Below are positions 1-8,945 of a stretch of 64,000 nt of DNA, one piece after another. The notes beneath the pieces are model-generated. The model searched no databases. It was not told where the DNA came from and saw only the letters and a program-made list of their open reading frames with translations. Source of the DNA: Kineobactrum sediminis (GTDB lineage: Bacteria; Pseudomonadota; Gammaproteobacteria; Pseudomonadales; Halieaceae); contig NZ_PKLZ01000002.1 in NCBI RefSeq assembly GCF_002868715.1, forward strand, positions 186,001 to 250,000, written 5' to 3'. Made by a program: the position numbers and the translations under genes. Each line of letters begins with the position of its first letter. The stretch's first letter is position 1.

Positions 1-2
1 CG

Positions 3-134
3 TCCGACAAGATCAAGCCCGAGGATTATGACCGCCTGTGTGAACTGGCGATGGCCGAGTGCGAGGGTTACCCGGTACCAAAACTGCTGGACCGGGAAGG
101 CACCATGGACATCCTGCGCAAGATCACCGGCTGA
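3..134 (+). CDS. C-terminal 43 residues of a probable iron-containing alcohol dehydrogenase (partial)
   Basis: The window opens inside a plus-strand reading frame that ends with TGA at 132-134. The visible tail has an acidic helix-rich pattern (EDYDRLCELAMAE), a YPVPK segment and a DILRKI ending. This resembles the last two helices of type III Fe-dependent alcohol dehydrogenases, where a stretch rich in Asn/Pro is followed by a final helix. The metal-binding histidines and the NAD-binding part lie outside the window, so the family call rests on a weak C-terminal resemblance. Its stop overlaps the end of the convergent sigma-54 activator gene by 11 bases, so no separate terminator fits between them. 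Confidence 0.4.
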   Translation, partial: SDKIKPEDYDRLCELAMAECEGYPVPKLLDREGTMDILRKITG

Positions 135-2019
135 GGCTGGAGTTGGGGGTGAACTGGTCACGCTGTATGCCCAGTTTTCTCATCCGTGAGGCCAGTGTGG
201 TGGGTTTTATTCCCATTATTCGGGCCGCCCCGTCGGGTCCGTAGATTTTACCGCCGGTTTGCCGGAGAGCGCCGGTAATAGCCCGGTGACGTAAACTCCT
301 GCAGTCCTGTTCGGTAACCAGGTCATGTTCCTGCGGTGCCGCCAGTGGTTCGGGTTGGTGGTTTGTGGCGGTTGGTGCCTCCAGCCTGAGCTTGTCACCT
401 CGACTTAGAATAACCTGGCGTTCAATGAGGTTTTCCAGTTCCCTGATGTTGCCCGGCCAGTTATGGCTTTGCAGTCGTTGTGCCTGGGCAAGGGATATCT
501 TCAGCTCCGGTTTGTGGAAGCGCTGGCAGATTTTTTTCAGGAAGTGGGTGGTGAGCAGCGGAATATCATCAAGGCGTTCCCGCAGTGGCACTGAGTGAAT
601 GGGAAATACGTTCAGGCGGAAGTACAGGTCTTCCCGAAACAGACCATCGGTCACCTTTTGCTTGAGATTCTTGTTGGTGGCTGCAATTACCCTTACGTCG
701 ACGCTGCGGGTAGTGGACTCTCCAACTCGTTCAAACTCACCATCCTGCAACACGCGCAACAGTTTGCCCTGAAGTTCCAGCGGCAGCTCTCCTACCTCGT
801 CCAGGAACAGTGTGCCGCCGTCGGCTACCTCGAAGCGACCCAGACGGTCGTTCAAAGCGCCTGAAAAAGCGCCGCGGATGTGGCCAAAAAACTCGCTCTC
901 GAACAGGTCTCGCGGTATTGCGGCACAGTTGACCCGCACCAGGGGTCTGCTGTTACGGTCACACCCATGGTGAATGGCACGGGCGATCAGCTCTTTGCCG
1001 GTGCCGGATTCGCCGGTTATGAGTACGGTTGCCACGGTGGGTGCCACCAGCTGGATCTGTTTGATGATCTGCTGTATCGGATGGCTGCGCCCGATAATGT
1101 GGTGGAAGTTATAGCTTTCACTTATCTCTTCCTGCAGGTAGGCGTTTTCCAACTCCAGCTTGTGTTTGAGCCGCTCTACTTCCTCCAGTGCGGAGCGCAA
1201 TTTCACTTCGGCAATCTTGCGTTCGGAGACATCGCGAAACAGCACCACAGCGCCTACCAGGTGGCCGTTATCCAGGATCGGGGTGCTGGTATATTCAACC
1301 GGAATCGGCTTGCCATCCTTGCGCCAGAATACCTCATCGTCTACCTGTCGAACGGCGCCGTCCTTGAATGCTGCCATAATAGGGCAGTCGCCAACACAGT
1401 AATCCGAGCCGTCGGGATGGGTGTGGTGAATGGCAGTATGAATATTGTGGCCAATCAGGTCTTCAGCTTTCCATCCCAGCAGACGCTCGGCGGCGGGGTT
1501 GACGAAGGTGGCACAACCATCGGCGTCAACGCCGTAAATACCTTCGCCGGCCGCGCTCAGGATAAGCTGGTTTTCCCGTTCTATATTTTCAAACACCTGA
1601 TGCATGCGCTGCCAGTGCAGCAGGCCCGACCGGTGATGGTGCTGCGCATTGCTATGCTCCCGCCACTGTCGATACCAGCTCTTGTCGCGCATGCAAAATG
1701 TTACCAGCTGGTCGTTCCCCTCCAGCGTGAAGGCGCTGCCATTAACCTCAAGTTCAAGTTCCTTGCCGCAGGCCCGCACGGCGCTGATTTCCTGCATCAT
1801 ACCCACGCCCCTGTGCAAGAGCGCTTCGGTGAAAACGCACAGCTGCGGCAGACTATTGCGAAAATTACTGCTTACAGGTCGTTGCATCAAGTCAGTATCA
1901 GTCCTGCCAAAAAGCTCACAGGCGAGGTTGTTGGCACAGATAAACCGGTCCCGGACGGGGTCGATGATGACTATCGCCTCGGGAAGGTTACCGATCAGAC
2001 TCTGTAACGTTGACGGCAT
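124..2019 (-). CDS. Sigma-54-dependent transcriptional activator with two PAS domains
   Basis: This 631-residue protein has the full architecture of a bacterial enhancer-binding protein. A first PAS domain spans about residues 10-110 and a second about 150-268, the latter with a C-x3-C pair near 208-212. A short coiled coil follows at about 275-300, then the AAA+ domain. Walker A is GESGTGKE at 336-343, the sigma-54-contacting loop is GAFSGA at 383-388 (a Ser variant of GAFTGA), and Walker B is GGTLFLDE at 401-408. A Fis-type helix-turn-helix lies in the last 60 residues. The ATG has a strong AGGAGGGG ribosome site. It is transcribed away from the cyanate operon, which has a sigma-54 promoter, so it is the obvious candidate activator. 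The signal sensed by the PAS domains is unknown. Confidence 0.93.
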   Translation of the reverse strand: MPSTLQSLIGNLPEAIVIIDPVRDRFICANNLACELFGRTDTDLMQRPVSSNFRNSLPQLCVFTEALLHRGVGMMQEISAVRACGKELELEVNGSAFTLEGNDQLVTFCMRDKSWYRQWREHSNAQHHHRSGLLHWQRMHQVFENIERENQLILSAAGEGIYGVDADGCATFVNPAAERLLGWKAEDLIGHNIHTAIHHTHPDGSDYCVGDCPIMAAFKDGAVRQVDDEVFWRKDGKPIPVEYTSTPILDNGHLVGAVVLFRDVSERKIAEVKLRSALEEVERLKHKLELENAYLQEEISESYNFHHIIGRSHPIQQIIKQIQLVAPTVATVLITGESGTGKELIARAIHHGCDRNSRPLVRVNCAAIPRDLFESEFFGHIRGAFSGALNDRLGRFEVADGGTLFLDEVGELPLELQGKLLRVLQDGEFERVGESTTRSVDVRVIAATNKNLKQKVTDGLFREDLYFRLNVFPIHSVPLRERLDDIPLLTTHFLKKICQRFHKPELKISLAQAQRLQSHNWPGNIRELENLIERQVILSRGDKLRLEAPTATNHQPEPLAAPQEHDLVTEQDCRSLRHRAITGALRQTGGKIYGPDGAARIMGIKPTTLASRMRKLGIQRDQFTPNSSLSR

Positions 2020-2059
2020 TTTAAATACCCCTCCTTCCTGTCTCGAAAAACTTTTACAA

Positions 2060-2112
2060 CGAAGAATCGTGCCAACTTGCCCGAAAAATCGTGATACACG
2101 AAAAATCGTGAT
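2060..2112. promoter_or_regulatory. Three dyad repeats, probable upstream activating sites for the sigma-54 activator
   Basis: Three related 12-mers occur in direct orientation: CGAAGAATCGTG at 2060, and CGAAAAATCGTG at 2082 and 2099. The third lies in a perfect dyad, CACGAAAAATCGTG at 2097-2110, with 5-base arms around AAAA. They sit about 65-120 bases upstream of the -24 element of the cyanate operon and 40-95 bases from the activator start. That placement suits enhancer sites for a Fis-type HTH dimer and possible autoregulation. Binding is inferred. Confidence 0.6.
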
Positions 2113-2175
2113 TCCAGGCTTCCGGTCAGCGGATAAATTAATTCAATAATTCAATGACTTACGAAAATATAAAAG

Positions 2176-2194
2176 TTGGCACGTTAATCGCTTT
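2176..2194 (+). promoter_or_regulatory. Sigma-54 (-24/-12) promoter of the cyanate operon
   Basis: TTGGCACGTTAATCGCTTT carries GG at 2178-2179 and GC at 2190-2191, separated by exactly 10 bases. This is the diagnostic spacing of RpoN promoters (consensus TTGGCACG-N4-TTGCT). The -12 part has one deviation, TCGCT instead of TTGCT. Transcription would begin near 2203, about 90 bases before the start of the binding-protein gene. A sigma-54 activator is encoded divergently next door. Confidence 0.8.
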
Positions 2195-2293
2195 AGAGAG
2201 TTCAGGTAATCCGGATGTTCAGTCACCGGACGGCTTCCTAAATCCATGTGCACTATTTGGGTGCGCATGCCCGGCCTGACCAGGAGAGTTTTC

Positions 2294-3697
2294 ATGAGTA
2301 ACAAGAGTCTTGGCGATCCGTATGATCGCGATGTATCGCTGATTCACCCCCGCGGTTGCGAGTGTGGCCAGTGCCCCAGCCATGGTGGCCAGGCTCACAG
2401 TGAGCCTGCCGTAGAAGCCAGTGCCCCACAGACTCGCGAAGAGATGATGGACCGGGCGGTGGAAAATGCCATTGTGCGCGGTATATTCAAACAGAATGAC
2501 TTCAGCCGCAGACAGTTTCTCGGCACAGTGGGCGGCGGCACGCTGGCAGCGGCACTGGCCAGCATCCTGCCGATTAATGCGGTCAAGGCAGCGGTAAAAG
2601 ACTCGATTGGCGCGCTGGAAAAAACCAGGCTCACGGTTGGTTTTGTACCCATCACCTGTGCCACGCCCATTATCATGGCGCACCCCATGGGTTTTTATGA
2701 GCGCTATGGCCTCGATGTTGAGTTGGTAAAGACTGCCGGCTGGGCGATTTCCCGCGACAAGTCAATGTCGGGTGAATACGATGCTGCCCACATGCTGACA
2801 CCAATGCCGCTCGCCATGACGTTGGGTGCCGGCTCCAGTCCAAAGCCATTCATTATGCCCGCGGTGGAAAACATCAACGGCCAGGCAATCGTGCTCCACA
2901 CGGACCACAAGGACAAGCGGGATCCAAAGCAGTGGAAAGGCTTCAAGTTCGGGGTACCGTTTGAATACTCCATGCATAACTTTCTGTTGCGTTATTACGT
3001 TGCAGAACATGGCCTGGACCCGGATGTTGATATTCAGATCAGGGTAGTCCCACCGCCAGAAATGGTAGCAAACCTGCGCGCCGGCAACCTGGACGGTTAC
3101 CTGTCACCAGACCCGTTCAACCAGCGCGCTGTCTGGGAAAAAGTCGGTTTCATTCACATGCTGACCAGGGATATCTGGGAGGGTCACCCCTGTTGCGCCT
3201 TCGCCTGCAGCCAGGAATTTGCCGCCACCAACCCCAATACCTACAGTGCACTGTTCAAGGCCATTGTCGACGCCACCCACTACTCGGCACAGCACGAGAA
3301 CCGCAAGGAAATTTCCGCGGCAATTGCGCCGACCAATTACCTGAATCAACCGGTACCCGTGATCGAGCAGGTCCTGACGGGCCGCTACGCCGATGGCCTG
3401 GGTGGGGTCATGAACGAACCAGACCGGATTGATTTTGATCCGTTCCCATGGCACTCAATGGCGGTGTGGATTCTCACCCAGATGAAGCGCTGGGGTTATG
3501 TGGAAGAGGATATCGATTACCAGAAAATCGCCGAGCAGGTCTATCTGGCTACCGACTGCGGCAATGTGATGAAGGACTTGGGTTACGAGGCGCCTTCAGC
3601 CACCTATGCGAGCCACACCATCATGGGCAAGACCTTCGATTACACGAAGCCTGAGGAGTATATCGAGAGTTTTCCGATCCGGAGATCCAGCAGATGA
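2294..3697 (+). CDS. cynA: Tat-exported ABC transporter substrate-binding protein, NrtA/CmpA family (probable cyanate binding)
   Basis: The 467-residue protein is the periplasmic receptor of a nitrate/bicarbonate/cyanate-type ABC importer. A twin-arginine motif SRRQFLG lies at about 71-77, followed by an Ala-rich hydrophobic stretch. Before it stands an unusual 70-residue leader with a cysteine cluster (CECGQC, about 22-27). The mature part has the NMT1/NrtA fold signatures TVGFVPITCATPI, GFYERYGLDVELVK and PDPFNQRAVWEK. The start at 2294 follows an AGGAGAG site; an in-frame ATG at 2246 has none. The stop overlaps the permease ATG. Nitrate and bicarbonate receptors share this family, so cyanate is inferred from the cyanase gene in the same operon. 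Confidence 0.82.
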   Translation: MSNKSLGDPYDRDVSLIHPRGCECGQCPSHGGQAHSEPAVEASAPQTREEMMDRAVENAIVRGIFKQNDFSRRQFLGTVGGGTLAAALASILPINAVKAAVKDSIGALEKTRLTVGFVPITCATPIIMAHPMGFYERYGLDVELVKTAGWAISRDKSMSGEYDAAHMLTPMPLAMTLGAGSSPKPFIMPAVENINGQAIVLHTDHKDKRDPKQWKGFKFGVPFEYSMHNFLLRYYVAEHGLDPDVDIQIRVVPPPEMVANLRAGNLDGYLSPDPFNQRAVWEKVGFIHMLTRDIWEGHPCCAFACSQEFAATNPNTYSALFKAIVDATHYSAQHENRKEISAAIAPTNYLNQPVPVIEQVLTGRYADGLGGVMNEPDRIDFDPFPWHSMAVWILTQMKRWGYVEEDIDYQKIAEQVYLATDCGNVMKDLGYEAPSATYASHTIMGKTFDYTKPEEYIESFPIRRSSR

Positions 3698-4524
3698 TGT
3701 CGCTTAATATAAGGGCCGCAGTGCTGTCGCTGGTATTTCTGGTTGCCGCGCTGGGCATGTGGGAGGTGTCCTCTGAGGCTGATGTGGTTGCGCAGGAGAA
3801 TCTCACTGAATACGAGTTACTGATGGGTACAAATGTGCAGAAGGCACGGGTACCACCACCATCTGACGTGATAGTACGTGCGTGGCAGGAGCTGAGTGAC
3901 CCATTCTATGACGCTGGTCCCAATGACAAGGGCATAGGCATTCAGTTGGGTTATTCACTCTACCGGGTGCTCACGGGTTACCTGATGGCGGCGATGGTGG
4001 CGATACCACTGGGTTTTCTTATCGGCATGTCGCCATTGATGTACCGGGCCCTGAATCCTTATATCCAGGTATTACGGCCGATTTCACCACTGGCGTGGAT
4101 GCCGCTGGCGCTGTTTATTATCAAGGATGCCGAGGCCTCGGCGATTTTCGTGATCTTTATCTGCTCAATCTGGCCAATGCTGCTGAACACCGCATTTGGT
4201 GTGGCTGGTGTGCGCAGTGATTGGGTCAATGTTGCCCGAACCCACCAGCTCAGCCAGTTGCGAACCGCCTTCACGGTGATCCTGCCCGCCGCAGCACCCA
4301 CCATTCTTACTGGTATGCGGATTTCCATCGGCATCGCCTGGCTGGTGATCGTCGCCGCGGAAATGCTCGTTGGGGGTACCGGTATTGGCTATTACGTCTG
4401 GAATGAATGGAACAATCTGGACCTGACCAGCGTGATCTTTTCCATTCTCATGATCGGCCTGGTCGGGATGTTGCTGGACCTTGGGCTCAGCGCTCTTACC
4501 CGACTTATTCAGTACCAGGAGTAG
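3694..4524 (+). CDS. cynB: ABC transporter permease of the cyanate/nitrate type
   Basis: This 276-residue inner-membrane protein belongs to the BPD_transp_1 permeases of the NrtB/TauC/SsuC group. It has an N-terminal membrane anchor at about 7-25 and then about five further hydrophobic segments (for example around 90-112, 145-165 and 225-245). The cytoplasmic EAA-like loop reads VARTHQLSQL...ILPAAAPTIL before a conserved GMRISIGIAW segment; this loop contacts the ATPase. A 40-residue loop after the first helix, with KARVPPPSDVI, is usual for NrtB-type permeases. The ATG overlaps the stop of the binding-protein gene (ATGA), which indicates translational coupling. The ATPase gene follows 8 bases downstream. 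Confidence 0.88.
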   Translation: MMSLNIRAAVLSLVFLVAALGMWEVSSEADVVAQENLTEYELLMGTNVQKARVPPPSDVIVRAWQELSDPFYDAGPNDKGIGIQLGYSLYRVLTGYLMAAMVAIPLGFLIGMSPLMYRALNPYIQVLRPISPLAWMPLALFIIKDAEASAIFVIFICSIWPMLLNTAFGVAGVRSDWVNVARTHQLSQLRTAFTVILPAAAPTILTGMRISIGIAWLVIVAAEMLVGGTGIGYYVWNEWNNLDLTSVIFSILMIGLVGMLLDLGLSALTRLIQYQE

Positions 4525-4532
4525 TTCGACAA

Positions 4533-5411
4533 ATGAAAAAACGTTTTTTACAGGTTGAAAACCTTGCCCAACGGTTTCCCATTGCCGGCCGTAATAAGAG
4601 CCTGACTGTGTTCGAGGACATCAGTTTCGGGATTGAGCGTGGGGAGTTTGTTTGCATCATCGGTCACTCCGGCTGTGGTAAATCCACCATCATGAATGCG
4701 CTTTCCGGACTTGATGCGCCCACCGAAGGGGTTGTGATCATGGACGGGAAAGAAGTGTCCGGCCCCAGCCTTGATCGCGGCGTCGTCTTCCAGAACTATT
4801 CGCTGCTCCCCTGGCTGTCGGCTCTCGACAATATCATCTTCGGCGTTCGCGCTCGCTGGCCGAAGTGGTCCCGGCAAAAGATCCGCGAACACAGTCATGA
4901 ATACCTCCATATGGTAGGCCTGCAAGAGGTAGAACACCGCAAACCCGGGCAGCTTTCAGGGGGTATGCGGCAAAGGGTCTCGATTGCTCGCGCCTTTGCC
5001 ACCCAGCCCAAGCTGTTGCTGCTGGATGAACCTTTCGGCGCACTCGACGCGCTGACCCGCGGGGTCATTCAGGATGAGCTGGTGAGTATCTGTGCCAGCA
5101 CTGCGCAAACGGTTTTCATGATTACCCACGATGTCGATGAAGCCATTCTGCTGGCCGACCGTATCCTGCTGATGAGTAATGGGCCGGAGGCGGTGATCGC
5201 GGAAGATGTGGTGGTCGATCTGCCGCGACCGCGCAAACGCGGCACCGTTATTAACCAGCCGGGCTACTACAGTCTTCGCAACCACCTTCTCGATTTTCTG
5301 GTGAACCGCTCGGAGGCCGCGCGAACCGCTACCACCAGTGCTGCTCCAGCAATCATCAATCCCATCCGGGAAGCCAGCGGGGGACCACTTCCCCATGCTG
5401 TTAACGCCTAA
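4533..5411 (+). CDS. cynD: ABC transporter ATP-binding protein of the cyanate/nitrate type
   Basis: This 292-residue ATPase has every core ABC motif: Walker A GHSGCGKST (about 45-53), a Q-loop VFQNYSLLPW, the signature LSGGMRQR, Walker B LLLLDEPFGALD and the switch His in MITHDVDEA. The Q-loop sequence and the D-loop GALDALTRG are typical of NrtD/TauB/SsuB importers. The chosen ATG at 4533 follows an AGGAG site overlapping the permease stop; the reading frame is open further upstream but has no better start. The tail beyond about 250 is Ala/Thr-rich and not conserved. It should power import by the two upstream gene products. Confidence 0.9.
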   Translation: MKKRFLQVENLAQRFPIAGRNKSLTVFEDISFGIERGEFVCIIGHSGCGKSTIMNALSGLDAPTEGVVIMDGKEVSGPSLDRGVVFQNYSLLPWLSALDNIIFGVRARWPKWSRQKIREHSHEYLHMVGLQEVEHRKPGQLSGGMRQRVSIARAFATQPKLLLLDEPFGALDALTRGVIQDELVSICASTAQTVFMITHDVDEAILLADRILLMSNGPEAVIAEDVVVDLPRPRKRGTVINQPGYYSLRNHLLDFLVNRSEAARTATTSAAPAIINPIREASGGPLPHAVNA

Positions 5412-5424
5412 AAGGACTACCACC

Positions 5425-5865
5425 ATGAACAAAACCGATCTTATTGAAGCCATCGTTTTGGAAAAAGCCGCCAGGGGGCTTACCTGGGAGGGTATTGCCG
5501 CAGCGATTGGCATGTCACCGGTGTGGACAACTTCGGTTTGCCTGGGCATGAACTCAGCACCCGAAACCGCAGCAAAGGCTCTCGTGGAGCTGCTTGAACT
5601 GCCGTCCACAGCGGTGGCGGCACTCATGGCCTATCCGACTAAAAGCTGGGAACAGGCCGTGCCCCAGGATCCGCTGGTCTATCGTCTTTACGAAATAGTC
5701 GGCGTTTACGGCACCACCATGAAAGAGCTTATCCACGAGAAATGCGGCGACGGCATTATGAGCGCCATCGACTTCACCATGACCATCGACAAGGAAGATA
5801 ACCCCAGGGGTGATCGTGTGATTGTCACCATGGACGGCAAGTTCCTTCCCTATAAGCAATGGTAG
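5425..5865 (+). CDS. cynS: Cyanate hydratase (cyanase)
   Basis: This 147-residue cytoplasmic enzyme decomposes cyanate with bicarbonate to ammonia and carbon dioxide. Length and sequence match the family end to end. The N-terminal helical domain contains RGLTWEGIAAAIG. The C-terminal catalytic part has YRLYEIVGVYGTTMK, EKCGDGIMSAIDF and the ending DGKFLPYKQW. The residues corresponding to the known active-site Arg, Glu and Ser (Arg96, Glu99 and Ser122 in the E. coli enzyme) are present in these blocks. AAAGGA precedes the ATG. It lies 13 bases after the transporter ATPase, which is the best evidence that the transporter carries cyanate. No carbonic anhydrase gene (cynT) accompanies it. Confidence 0.96.
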   Translation: MNKTDLIEAIVLEKAARGLTWEGIAAAIGMSPVWTTSVCLGMNSAPETAAKALVELLELPSTAVAALMAYPTKSWEQAVPQDPLVYRLYEIVGVYGTTMKELIHEKCGDGIMSAIDFTMTIDKEDNPRGDRVIVTMDGKFLPYKQW

Positions 5866-5910
5866 CCAGCTACTCCACCATTTACTTCCCGGTATGCGGA
5901 GAACCACATC

Positions 5911-7098
5911 ATGAAAACGTTCCATAGATATCTGCCTTGCATGGCAGTAGCGGCTGCGCTGTCAACACCCTCAGCCCTGGCCGCTGAAAGCATTGCCGGG
6001 GCTTTCGCCGACAGCGATATCAAATTCAAGCTGCGGTTGCGTTACGAAGACGTAAGCCAGGACGGGGTCAGTAATTCTGACGCCCTGACCAACAAAACCC
6101 GGCTGACCTTCACCTCAGGCCGTTACGGTGGGTTTGGCATGTTGCTGGAAGCGGACGACATTACTGCAATCAGTACAGTTGACTACAACGATGGTACCGG
6201 CATTAATACCGGCACCGCCGTGATTGCAGACCCGGAAGGTACTGAGGTCAACCAGGCTTACCTGTCCTATCAGGGTGCGGATACGCTGGTAAAGTATGGC
6301 CGCCAGCGTATCGTGCTGGATAACCAGCGCTTTGTTGGCGGGGTCGCCTGGCGCCAGAATGAGCAGACTTATGACGGTTTTTCCGTGACCAACAATGGTG
6401 TTGATGACCTCTCTGTATTCTATGCGTATGTTCACAATGTAAATCGTATCTTTGGGGAGGATATTGCTGCGGGGGATCACACGCACAGCACGCATCTGCT
6501 CAACGCCGCTTTCAGCGGTTGGGAAGCGGGCAAGCTGATCGCCTATGGTTACCTCATTGACAACGAGAGTGCGCGCGCCCTGGCCAGTGACACCGTCGGC
6601 GTGCGCTGGGAAGGGCGCATCAACGACCAATTCAGCTACAACCTGGAATACGCGGAGCAGACCGATGCCGGGGATAATCCCAATGATTATTCGGCGGATT
6701 ACGTGCTGTTAGAAGCTATGGCGAAAGTGGGTACTGTGAACGTCAAGCTGGGCTACGAGTTATTGGGATCTGACGACGGGGGTACCGCCTTCGCGACACC
6801 GCTGGCTACTTTGCACCTTTTCCAGGGCTGGGCTGACAAGTTTCTCGCCACTCCTGCGGTGGGTGTGGAAGACATTTACCTGAGTGTCGGTACCACGCTG
6901 GGTGCCTTCAAGGTGGGTGTGGTATACCACGATCTGCGTGCCGACGAGGGCAGCATGGACCTGGGTTCGGAAATTGGTTTTAACGTTGGCACCAAGGTTG
7001 GGCCGGTCAGTCTCCTGGTGAAATATGCCGACTACAGTGCAGATGGCTTTGCCACTGACACCAGCAAGTTGTGGTTGATGGCCGAGGTCACCTTTTAG
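5911..7098 (+). CDS. Outer-membrane porin-like beta-barrel protein
   Basis: The 395-residue product starts with a clear Sec signal peptide ending SALA-AE (about residue 24). It continues as alternating amphipathic strands (KFKLRLRYEDVS, KTRLTFTSGRYGGFGMLLEAD, VKYGRQRIVLDNQRFVGGVAWRQNEQTYDGFSV) and finishes with a C-terminal strand ending in Phe (LWLMAEVTF), the usual barrel-assembly signal. The RQRIVLDNQRFVGGVAWRQ block is typical of alginate-export/porin-like families in marine gammaproteobacteria. It lies 45 bases after cynS on the same strand with no visible terminator, so it may let the anion across the outer membrane. That role is inferred. Confidence 0.78.
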   Translation: MKTFHRYLPCMAVAAALSTPSALAAESIAGAFADSDIKFKLRLRYEDVSQDGVSNSDALTNKTRLTFTSGRYGGFGMLLEADDITAISTVDYNDGTGINTGTAVIADPEGTEVNQAYLSYQGADTLVKYGRQRIVLDNQRFVGGVAWRQNEQTYDGFSVTNNGVDDLSVFYAYVHNVNRIFGEDIAAGDHTHSTHLLNAAFSGWEAGKLIAYGYLIDNESARALASDTVGVRWEGRINDQFSYNLEYAEQTDAGDNPNDYSADYVLLEAMAKVGTVNVKLGYELLGSDDGGTAFATPLATLHLFQGWADKFLATPAVGVEDIYLSVGTTLGAFKVGVVYHDLRADEGSMDLGSEIGFNVGTKVGPVSLLVKYADYSADGFATDTSKLWLMAEVTF

Positions 7099-7112
7099 CA
7101 GCGGTACCGGTA

Positions 7113-8945
7113 TCAGTTGCCGTTGAAAACCGTCGCACCCGCTTCAGCTTCATTAATGGCATTGCGCATGAACCCAAACAATTCCAGCCCCAGGCCATAG
7201 GTTCTGGCCTCCGCATCATTACGCACGGGTTTGCGCTCGCGCCATTCATCCGCCGGTACCAGAGCCTGCAGCTCGGAGGACTCACAGTCCAGCCTGATCA
7301 CATCACCATCGCGCACCCGCGCCAGTGGTCCTCCCGCCAGTGCTTCCGGGCTCACGTGGATGGCGGCGGGGATCTTGCCCGACGCGCCGGACATGCGGCC
7401 ATCGGTCACCAGTGCAACCCGGTAACCCCGGTCCTGCAAACTGCCAAGATAGGGGGTAAGTTTGTGCAGTTCCGGCATCCCATTGGCATGAGGGCCCTGG
7501 AATCGCACTACCGCTATCACGTCACGGTTGAGCTCACCGGCCTCAAATGCTGCCTGGAAAGCCTGCTGGCTGGCAAATACCCGAGCCGGGGCTTCGACGG
7601 TGCGGTGCTCCGGCGCAACGGCGGACACCTTGATTACGCTGCGCCCCAGGTTACCCTCCAGCAGGCGCAGGCCCCCTTCCCTGTCAAAGGGGTCGGTTGC
7701 CGGGCGCAGAACCTCAAGGTCCGCACTTTCCGCAGCGCCCTCCACATGGTGGAGTATCCCATCCTGCAGCCGTGGCTCCAGGGTGTAATTGCGCAGTCCG
7801 GGACCCCAGTTGGTATTGACATCCTCGTGCAGCAGGCCGCTATCGAGCAGTGTGCGAATCACGTAGGCGCTGCCACCGGCCGCGTGAAAATGGTTCACAT
7901 CGGCACTGCCGTTGGGGTAGATATGGCTCACCAGTGGGGTGATGGCGGACAACTCGCTGAAATCCTGCCAGTCAATGATGATACCGGCGGCGCGGGCAAT
8001 GGTAACCCAGTGAATGCTGTGGTTGGTGGAGCCACCCGTGGCGAGCAGCCCGACCATCGCATTGACGATACTCTTTTCATCGACGATCTCGGCCAGCGGT
8101 ATGTATTCCCTGCCCAGGGCGGTGATCTTGCATACACGTTGTGCCGCGGCCTCGGTGAGGCGTTCGCGCAGGACCGTGCCGGTGGGCTCAAAGGCGGCAC
8201 CAGGTATGTGCAGGCCCATCACTTCCATCAGCATCTGGTTGCTGTTGGCGGTGCCATAGAAGGTACAGGTGCCTTTACCGTGATAGGCGGCGGACTCGGC
8301 TTCAAGGAGTTCCTCGCGGCTTGCCTTGCCCTCGGTAAACAGCTGTCGCACTTTGGCTTTTTCGGGATTGCTCAGGCCGCTGGTCATTGGCCCGCCGGGC
8401 ACAAATATCACCGGTAGATGACCAAAACTCAAGGCGCCAATCAGCAGCCCCGGTAAGATCTTGTCGCACACACCCAGGCACAGCGCGCCGTCAAACATGT
8501 TGTGGGAGAGGGAAATGGCGGTGGCCGCGGCAATGATATCGCGGCTGAACAGCGACAGCTCTCCCGCCGGGGTGCCCTGGATCACCCCATCGCACATGGC
8601 CGGAACTCCCCCGGCCACCTGGGCGGTGCAACCCACACTGTTGGCCGCTCGCTTGATGATGTCGGGATAGGCACCCAGGGGCTGGTGTGCCGACAGCATA
8701 TCGTTATAAGAGGTGACAATGCCGATATTGGCCGCTTCAGTGAGCTTGAGGGACTGTTTGTCTTCAGGTTCACTGGCGGCAAACGCATGAGCGAGGTTAC
8801 TGCAGGAGAGGTTGCCGCGCTGGGGGCCCTCCCTGCGCATTTCATCAATACGGGACAAATAGGCCTGCCGGGAACTGGCGCTGCGTTCGGCAATGCGACG
8901 GGTAATAGCATCGAGTCTGGGATCAATCATCAGGGGGCCCACCAT
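7113..8945 (-). CDS. edd: 6-phosphogluconate dehydratase
   Basis: This 610-residue cytoplasmic enzyme of the IlvD/Edd dehydratase family makes 2-keto-3-deoxy-6-phosphogluconate in the Entner-Doudoroff pathway. Full family length is present. Visible signatures include [28 protein letters not shown], a cysteine in [11 protein letters not shown] for the Fe-S cluster, STNHSIHW and [17 protein letters not shown]. The Edd-type sequence and its place behind pgl and zwf separate it from dihydroxy-acid dehydratase IlvD. Its start overlaps the end of pgl by 16 bases, so the three genes form one unit. No aldolase gene (eda) is present in the window. Confidence 0.96.
   Translation of the reverse strand: MVGPLMIDPRLDAITRRIAERSASSRQAYLSRIDEMRREGPQRGNLSCSNLAHAFAASEPEDKQSLKLTEAANIGIVTSYNDMLSAHQPLGAYPDIIKRAANSVGCTAQVAGGVPAMCDGVIQGTPAGELSLFSRDIIAAATAISLSHNMFDGALCLGVCDKILPGLLIGALSFGHLPVIFVPGGPMTSGLSNPEKAKVRQLFTEGKASREELLEAESAAYHGKGTCTFYGTANSNQMLMEVMGLHIPGAAFEPTGTVLRERLTEAAAQRVCKITALGREYIPLAEIVDEKSIVNAMVGLLATGGSTNHSIHWVTIARAAGIIIDWQDFSELSAITPLVSHIYPNGSADVNHFHAAGGSAYVIRTLLDSGLLHEDVNTNWGPGLRNYTLEPRLQDGILHHVEGAAESADLEVLRPATDPFDREGGLRLLEGNLGRSVIKVSAVAPEHRTVEAPARVFASQQAFQAAFEAGELNRDVIAVVRFQGPHANGMPELHKLTPYLGSLQDRGYRVALVTDGRMSGASGKIPAAIHVSPEALAGGPLARVRDGDVIRLDCESSELQALVPADEWRERKPVRNDAEARTYGLGLELFGFMRNAINEAEAGATVFNGN

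Noticed and set aside
880-2007. Plus-strand frame of 375 codons opposite the sigma-54 activator
   Set aside because: It mirrors the activator gene and has no domain pattern; the activator has all its motifs.
2066-2080. A second sigma-54 promoter on the minus strand for the activator gene (TTGGCACGATTC...)
   Set aside because: A -24-like TTGGCACG is present, but the -12 GC is not at the required 10-base spacing from GG.
7071-8417. Plus-strand frame of 448 codons opposite edd
   Set aside because: The minus-strand frame is full-length Edd with every family motif; the antisense frame has only G+C-driven openness.
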